Positions 6,938 to 9,108 of a DNA stretch of 9,108 bases are shown one piece after another; position 1 is the first letter of the stretch, and each line of letters opens with the position of its first letter. This DNA is from JBBIQS01 sp037442205 (GTDB lineage Bacteria; Myxococcota; Myxococcia; Myxococcales; UBA5297), in the NCBI GenBank assembly GCA_037442205.1, contig JBBIQS010000149.1:1-9108 (forward strand). The letters run 5' to 3'. Both the position numbers and the translations under genes were made by a program. The notes under the pieces are model-generated. The model worked only from the letters and a program-made list of their open reading frames with translations. It ran no database searches and was not told where the DNA came from.

Positions 6938-7346
6938 GGCGAGCGGCAGCCGCGGTCGGCATTCGAGGCCCTCTCTCCGGCGACGGGGAGGGGGCTTCGG
7001 CGCTTGGCAGATAGTTCGACGCGGCCTCCGGTTTCCCGATCCGCGCCCGCCCCCGCTCCTTGAGGGGCGAATCCGGCATCTCCAGATACTTGCGGTAGGA
7101 GTTGGCCGCCTCGGCGGTGCGCCCGGACTTGTCGTAGGCATCGCCGAGGTGCACGCACGCGGGCGCGCGCGCCGGATCGAGCGCCGCCGTCTTCTCGAGC
7201 CGCGGCACGCTGTCGGCTCCCCTGACCGTCTTGAAGAGCAGGAAGTCCACCTCGTCGGCGCTCTGGCAGTCGTCGGGCGCCACCTGCGCGGCGCTCTGGA
7301 ACGCGGCCAGCGCCTCCGGGTGCTTCCTCTCGCGGTAGAGCGTCAT
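6927..7346 (-). CDS. Short TPR-repeat protein, N-terminus uncertain
   Basis: This 139-residue protein contains tetratricopeptide repeats, helical pairs that bind other proteins. One repeat is LYRERKHPEALAAFQSAAQ followed by VAPDD (residues 3-26); another is APACVHLGDAYDKSGRTAEA and the following helix (about 62-90). The middle (27-60) fits a degenerate unit. The Met at 7346 falls inside the first helix of repeat 1. The frame stays open upstream to a stop at 7455-7457 but offers no ATG, GTG or TTG, so 7346 is the only standard start; its Shine-Dalgarno (GAGCGCGAG) is poor. The last 25 residues are Pro/Ser/Ala-rich and overlap the hairpin at 6964-6999 and the final 11 bp of the convergent gene. 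The gene follows the lipoprotein by 38 nt and is probably cotranscribed, so it may act with it. It could also be a remnant of a longer TPR protein. Confidence 0.65.
   Translation of the reverse strand: MTLYRERKHPEALAAFQSAAQVAPDDCQSADEVDFLLFKTVRGADSVPRLEKTAALDPARAPACVHLGDAYDKSGRTAEAANSYRKYLEMPDSPLKERGRARIGKPEAASNYLPSAEAPSPSPERGPRMPTAAAARPTS
6964..6999 (+). terminator. 16-bp hairpin with GCGA tetraloop after the fusion gene
   Basis: Bases 6964-6979 pair with 6984-6999 without a break: 13 Watson-Crick pairs and three G-T pairs (6967/6996, 6972/6991, 6976/6987), capped by GCGA, a GNRA tetraloop. It begins 27 nt after the stop at 6937. Read from the minus strand, the three G-T pairs become A-C mismatches, so the structure is strong only in + strand RNA. 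No T-run follows. It is probably the transcription end or 3' stabiliser of the fusion gene, although it also lies within codons 117-128 of the convergent TPR frame. Confidence 0.6.
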
Positions 7347-7384
7347 GCCGCGATCGTTCTCGCGCTCAACCTGAGCCCGTCCGC

Positions 7385-8626
7385 TCAGCGCTTCGGATAG
7401 TAGGGGAACACGCGGCCGTCTGACGCGATCTTCCGGAGACGATGGGCGCCGCTGTCACAGTCGTTGTCGGAATACGTCCGCTCGACGCCGGGCGCGCTCG
7501 CGAAAAAAGACCTCTCGTTGCACACCAGCACTTTCGACTTCGCGGTGGGCCGGGGAGCCCAACGCCAATCCTGACATCCCTCCTCCACGCCAGGGCCGCC
7601 ATCGCGCCACATGGCGCTTGCCTCGGCGACCGCCAACTCCAGGATTTCGCACCGCAACCCGCCGCCATCGGCCGAAAAGCGGATCGTCAGCCACTCCCTC
7701 TCCTGGACGACCTCGCCCGGGTACCGCTTCTCGCCCGTGCACTTCCATTGAAGGGGTTGCCCTCTCGACGGGGCGCTCTCCTCGAATTCGCGCAGCGCGC
7801 CGTGCCTGCCGCGAATATCGAGGACCTTGGTGCGCTTGGTGAAGGGGCCCGGCAGATCAGTCAAGCCGAGCTCGCGGCCGATCCAGCGCGTTGCACCTGA
7901 GGGAGTCGGGCCGAGGTCGCAGCTCGGCGCCACCACCGAAACTCCGTCCGAAGTTCCGTCCGAAGCGCCTTCCGCGGGACCTTCCGTGGAGCCGGCGCTC
8001 GTCTCAGGCTCGGGGGGCGGGACTTGGTCCGCTGGCTCATGGGTGACCGGAAGTTGCGGGGCACGAGCGTAGAGCAGCGAGGTCGGGTCGCCAGAGTTGG
8101 CCTCGGGACGCGTGAGCCACGCGGTCGGCGCCCGGATGTCCGTGACGTCGACCCACAGCAAATCGACCTGGCCCGGCGCCGGACATCCGACGATCACCGC
8201 GGCCCGCTTCCCCGGCTGAACGGGGAACCTCAGCTCCTGCTGCAGCCGCGGAACCAGCCGCCCCCAGACATAGGGTGCCTCGACATACGCTTCCCCTTTC
8301 CAGTGGCGAACGAGCTCATCGCCGATCGGGCACTCGGCGGTCCTGGCGCGGGTCTTGATCCGCGCGATGGGAATCTGCGTGACGAGGAGGCGGTCGCCGC
8401 AGTGATTGCTCTCTTCTCGTGCGTAGAGCACGACGTCATTGCTTCCGGCGTCGCGGAAAATGCCCGACTCGGTGAAGTCGTCGCAAGTGTGCCGTGGCTC
8501 GGGCCGCGGTTGTTGGTGGTGCGCGCAGGCCGACGCGGCGAGGAGGACAGCCCACAGCATCCGGCCCGGCCACCAGGGGGCAGACGCGTCGGCAACGAAG
8601 AGTGGACCAAACCAGCGACGTCGCAT
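7385..8626 (-). CDS. Predicted Cys-rich lipoprotein of unknown function
   Basis: I do not recognise this 413-residue protein. The N-terminus has RRR, a long polar stretch, a hydrophobic core (MLWAVLLAASA, 23-33) and C34, a plausible lipoprotein signal although Ala rather than Leu occupies the -3 position. After C34 there are ten cysteines, four in an N-terminal part (about 45-190) and six in a C-terminal part (about 236-413). A Pro/Glu/Ser/Gly-rich linker (196-233, with short repeats such as SDGTSDG) separates the two. The even count and export signal suggest disulfide-bonded domains in the periplasm or at the outer membrane. GGAGAG just before the ATG at 8626 supports this start over Met-23 (8560), which has no such site. 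The TPR gene follows closely. A secreted soluble form is possible if the lipobox is not used. Confidence 0.78.
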   Translation of the reverse strand: MRRRWFGPLFVADASAPWWPGRMLWAVLLAASACAHHQQPRPEPRHTCDDFTESGIFRDAGSNDVVLYAREESNHCGDRLLVTQIPIARIKTRARTAECPIGDELVRHWKGEAYVEAPYVWGRLVPRLQQELRFPVQPGKRAAVIVGCPAPGQVDLLWVDVTDIRAPTAWLTRPEANSGDPTSLLYARAPQLPVTHEPADQVPPPEPETSAGSTEGPAEGASDGTSDGVSVVAPSCDLGPTPSGATRWIGRELGLTDLPGPFTKRTKVLDIRGRHGALREFEESAPSRGQPLQWKCTGEKRYPGEVVQEREWLTIRFSADGGGLRCEILELAVAEASAMWRDGGPGVEEGCQDWRWAPRPTAKSKVLVCNERSFFASAPGVERTYSDNDCDSGAHRLRKIASDGRVFPYYPKR

Positions 8627-8629
8627 CTT

Positions 8630-8635
8630 CTCTCC
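8630..8635 (-). promoter_or_regulatory. Shine-Dalgarno sequence of the lipoprotein gene
   Basis: On the minus strand GGAGAG spans 8635-8630, with the GGAG core 5 nt before the ATG at 8626. It decides in favour of the longer start, giving a signal peptide with an unusually long N-region. Confidence 0.75.
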
Positions 8636-9017
8636 GGCGAGCGGATTGGCGAGCCGCTGCTCATTCTACTGACCTTGCCAAGGATGGAGCCGGCTTCGCC
8701 GCTCGAGCGAGGCCTGGACGAGGCGACCTCCTCCCCGCCGGCCACGTCCTCCCGGGCTCAGGCTGCGCAGGGCTCAACCGGTTTAGGTGGCGACCACAGC
8801 CGGGTGTCGAAGCGAGCTCCCAATCGCCCTCCCGCGAGGCACGCTCTTGAGCCGGCGTTCCGCGAGCGCGCGACCGTCCAAGCCTTCGCCCGCGCCATTC
8901 GGCGAGGCGCCTGGCCGTTTCTCGGCGGCGTCGCGAACTTTTTGGCGAAGGTATTGCGAGAGGCCTGTCCTCCCGTCGCTTATCTGACCGCGGTCGCTGG
9001 AGAAGCTCAGAGGCGGT

Positions 9018-9027
9018 GGAAGGGGAG
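9018..9027 (+). promoter_or_regulatory. Shine-Dalgarno sequence for the gene at 9035
   Basis: GGAAGGGGAG, with its GGAG core 7 nt before the ATG at 9035, is one of the best ribosome-binding sequences in the window and is the main reason for placing the start there. Confidence 0.7.
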
Positions 9028-9034
9028 CCCGGCG

Positions 9035-9108
9035 ATGGACGAGATCCTGGCGAGATTCATGGAGCACCTCGTGGGCCGGGTGCACGGGCCCATGAACTTC
9101 CGCATGGT
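9035..9108 (+). CDS. Start of an unidentified gene, cut by the window end
   Basis: Only 24 codons are visible, beginning MDEILARFMEHLVGRV and ending in GPMNFRM. The pattern of an amphipathic first helix followed by GPM-FR recalls the N-terminus of small conserved membrane proteins of unknown function in proteobacteria and myxobacteria, but this is from memory of the pattern and too short to assign. The strong Shine-Dalgarno at 9018-9027 supports the start. An in-frame ATG at 8684 would add 117 residues, the second half of which looks fairly protein-like, so a longer product cannot be excluded. It is divergent from the lipoprotein gene. Confidence 0.6.
   Translation, partial: MDEILARFMEHLVGRVHGPMNFRM

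Larger units (their letters stand above)
8627..9034. other. 408-bp region between divergent genes
   Basis: It must hold the promoters of the lipoprotein (leftward) and of the gene at 9035 (rightward). I find no convincing promoter. TTGCGA (8954-8959) and TTATCT (8980-8985) face right but are 20 bp apart, longer than usual. There is a small perfect palindrome CCTTG-C-CAAGG at 8673-8683. The frame of the right-hand gene remains open leftwards through the whole region, with an ATG at 8684, but wobble positions there are noticeably richer in A and T than in the genes around it, so I read it as non-coding. Confidence 0.5.

Noticed and set aside
1760..7141. Minus-strand open frame of 1793 codons opposite the repeat and fusion genes
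   Set aside because: It is codon-aligned with both real genes, so a stop needs TTA, CTA or TCA in the sense strand. These are rare in such GC-rich genes, and the Arg/Gly/His-rich product has no domain or good start.
8783..9085. Minus-strand open frame of 100 codons at the right end
   Set aside because: It overlaps the start of the right-edge gene and its ribosome-binding site, and the product shows no family features.
1..9108. Defence, toxin-antitoxin, secretion or biosynthetic cluster
   Set aside because: None of the seven genes carries signature domains of such systems, and no mobile-element ends, integrase or attachment site were seen.

Overview
The window is very GC-rich and densely coding, and it looks like a stretch of myxobacterial (Myxococcota) chromosome. 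Two of its proteins end in a MYXO-CTERM-type tail: a Gly-Cys-Gly-Cys motif, a short hydrophobic helix and four or five arginines. One of these is also an ELWxxDGT-repeat protein with a HYR domain and an Asp-Ala-Gly-rich linker, a combination typical of that phylum. I see no RNA genes, CRISPR array, insertion sequence, phage gene or recognisable defence cassette.

Left part, + strand: (1) bases 1-930 hold the C-terminal part of a secreted, surface-sorted protein with a starch-binding-like (CBM25-like) domain; the N-terminus lies outside the window. (2) 1027-1605 is a small SAM-dependent methyltransferase closest in motif pattern to the METTL7/TMT1 thiol-methyltransferase group. (3) 1781-5146 is a 1121-residue secreted protein of about 18 ELWxxDGT units with a dominant period of 48 residues, followed by an Ig-like domain, a HYR domain, a 12-residue tandem-repeat linker and a MYXO-CTERM tail. 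(4) 5411-6937 is a 508-residue fusion of a PlsC-type acyltransferase to a serine alpha/beta-hydrolase, with every catalytic motif of both halves present.

Right part: a minus-strand pair, a cysteine-rich predicted lipoprotein (8626-7385) followed after 38 nt by a short TPR protein (7346-6927), converges on the fusion gene and overlaps its 3' end by 11 bp. A 16-bp hairpin with a GCGA tetraloop lies just past the fusion gene and inside the TPR reading frame. Its three G-T pairs fit RNA from the + strand only, so it probably serves the fusion gene. A 408-bp region then separates the lipoprotein from a divergent + strand gene that starts at 9035 and runs off the window.

Taken together the region is about the cell envelope: two surface-sorted proteins, one lipoprotein and a lipid-acyl enzyme. 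No single pathway joins them with confidence. The best candidates for novelty are the acyltransferase-esterase fusion, the hairpin in the convergent overlap, and the uncharacterised lipoprotein/TPR pair. I do not see a clear undescribed system.
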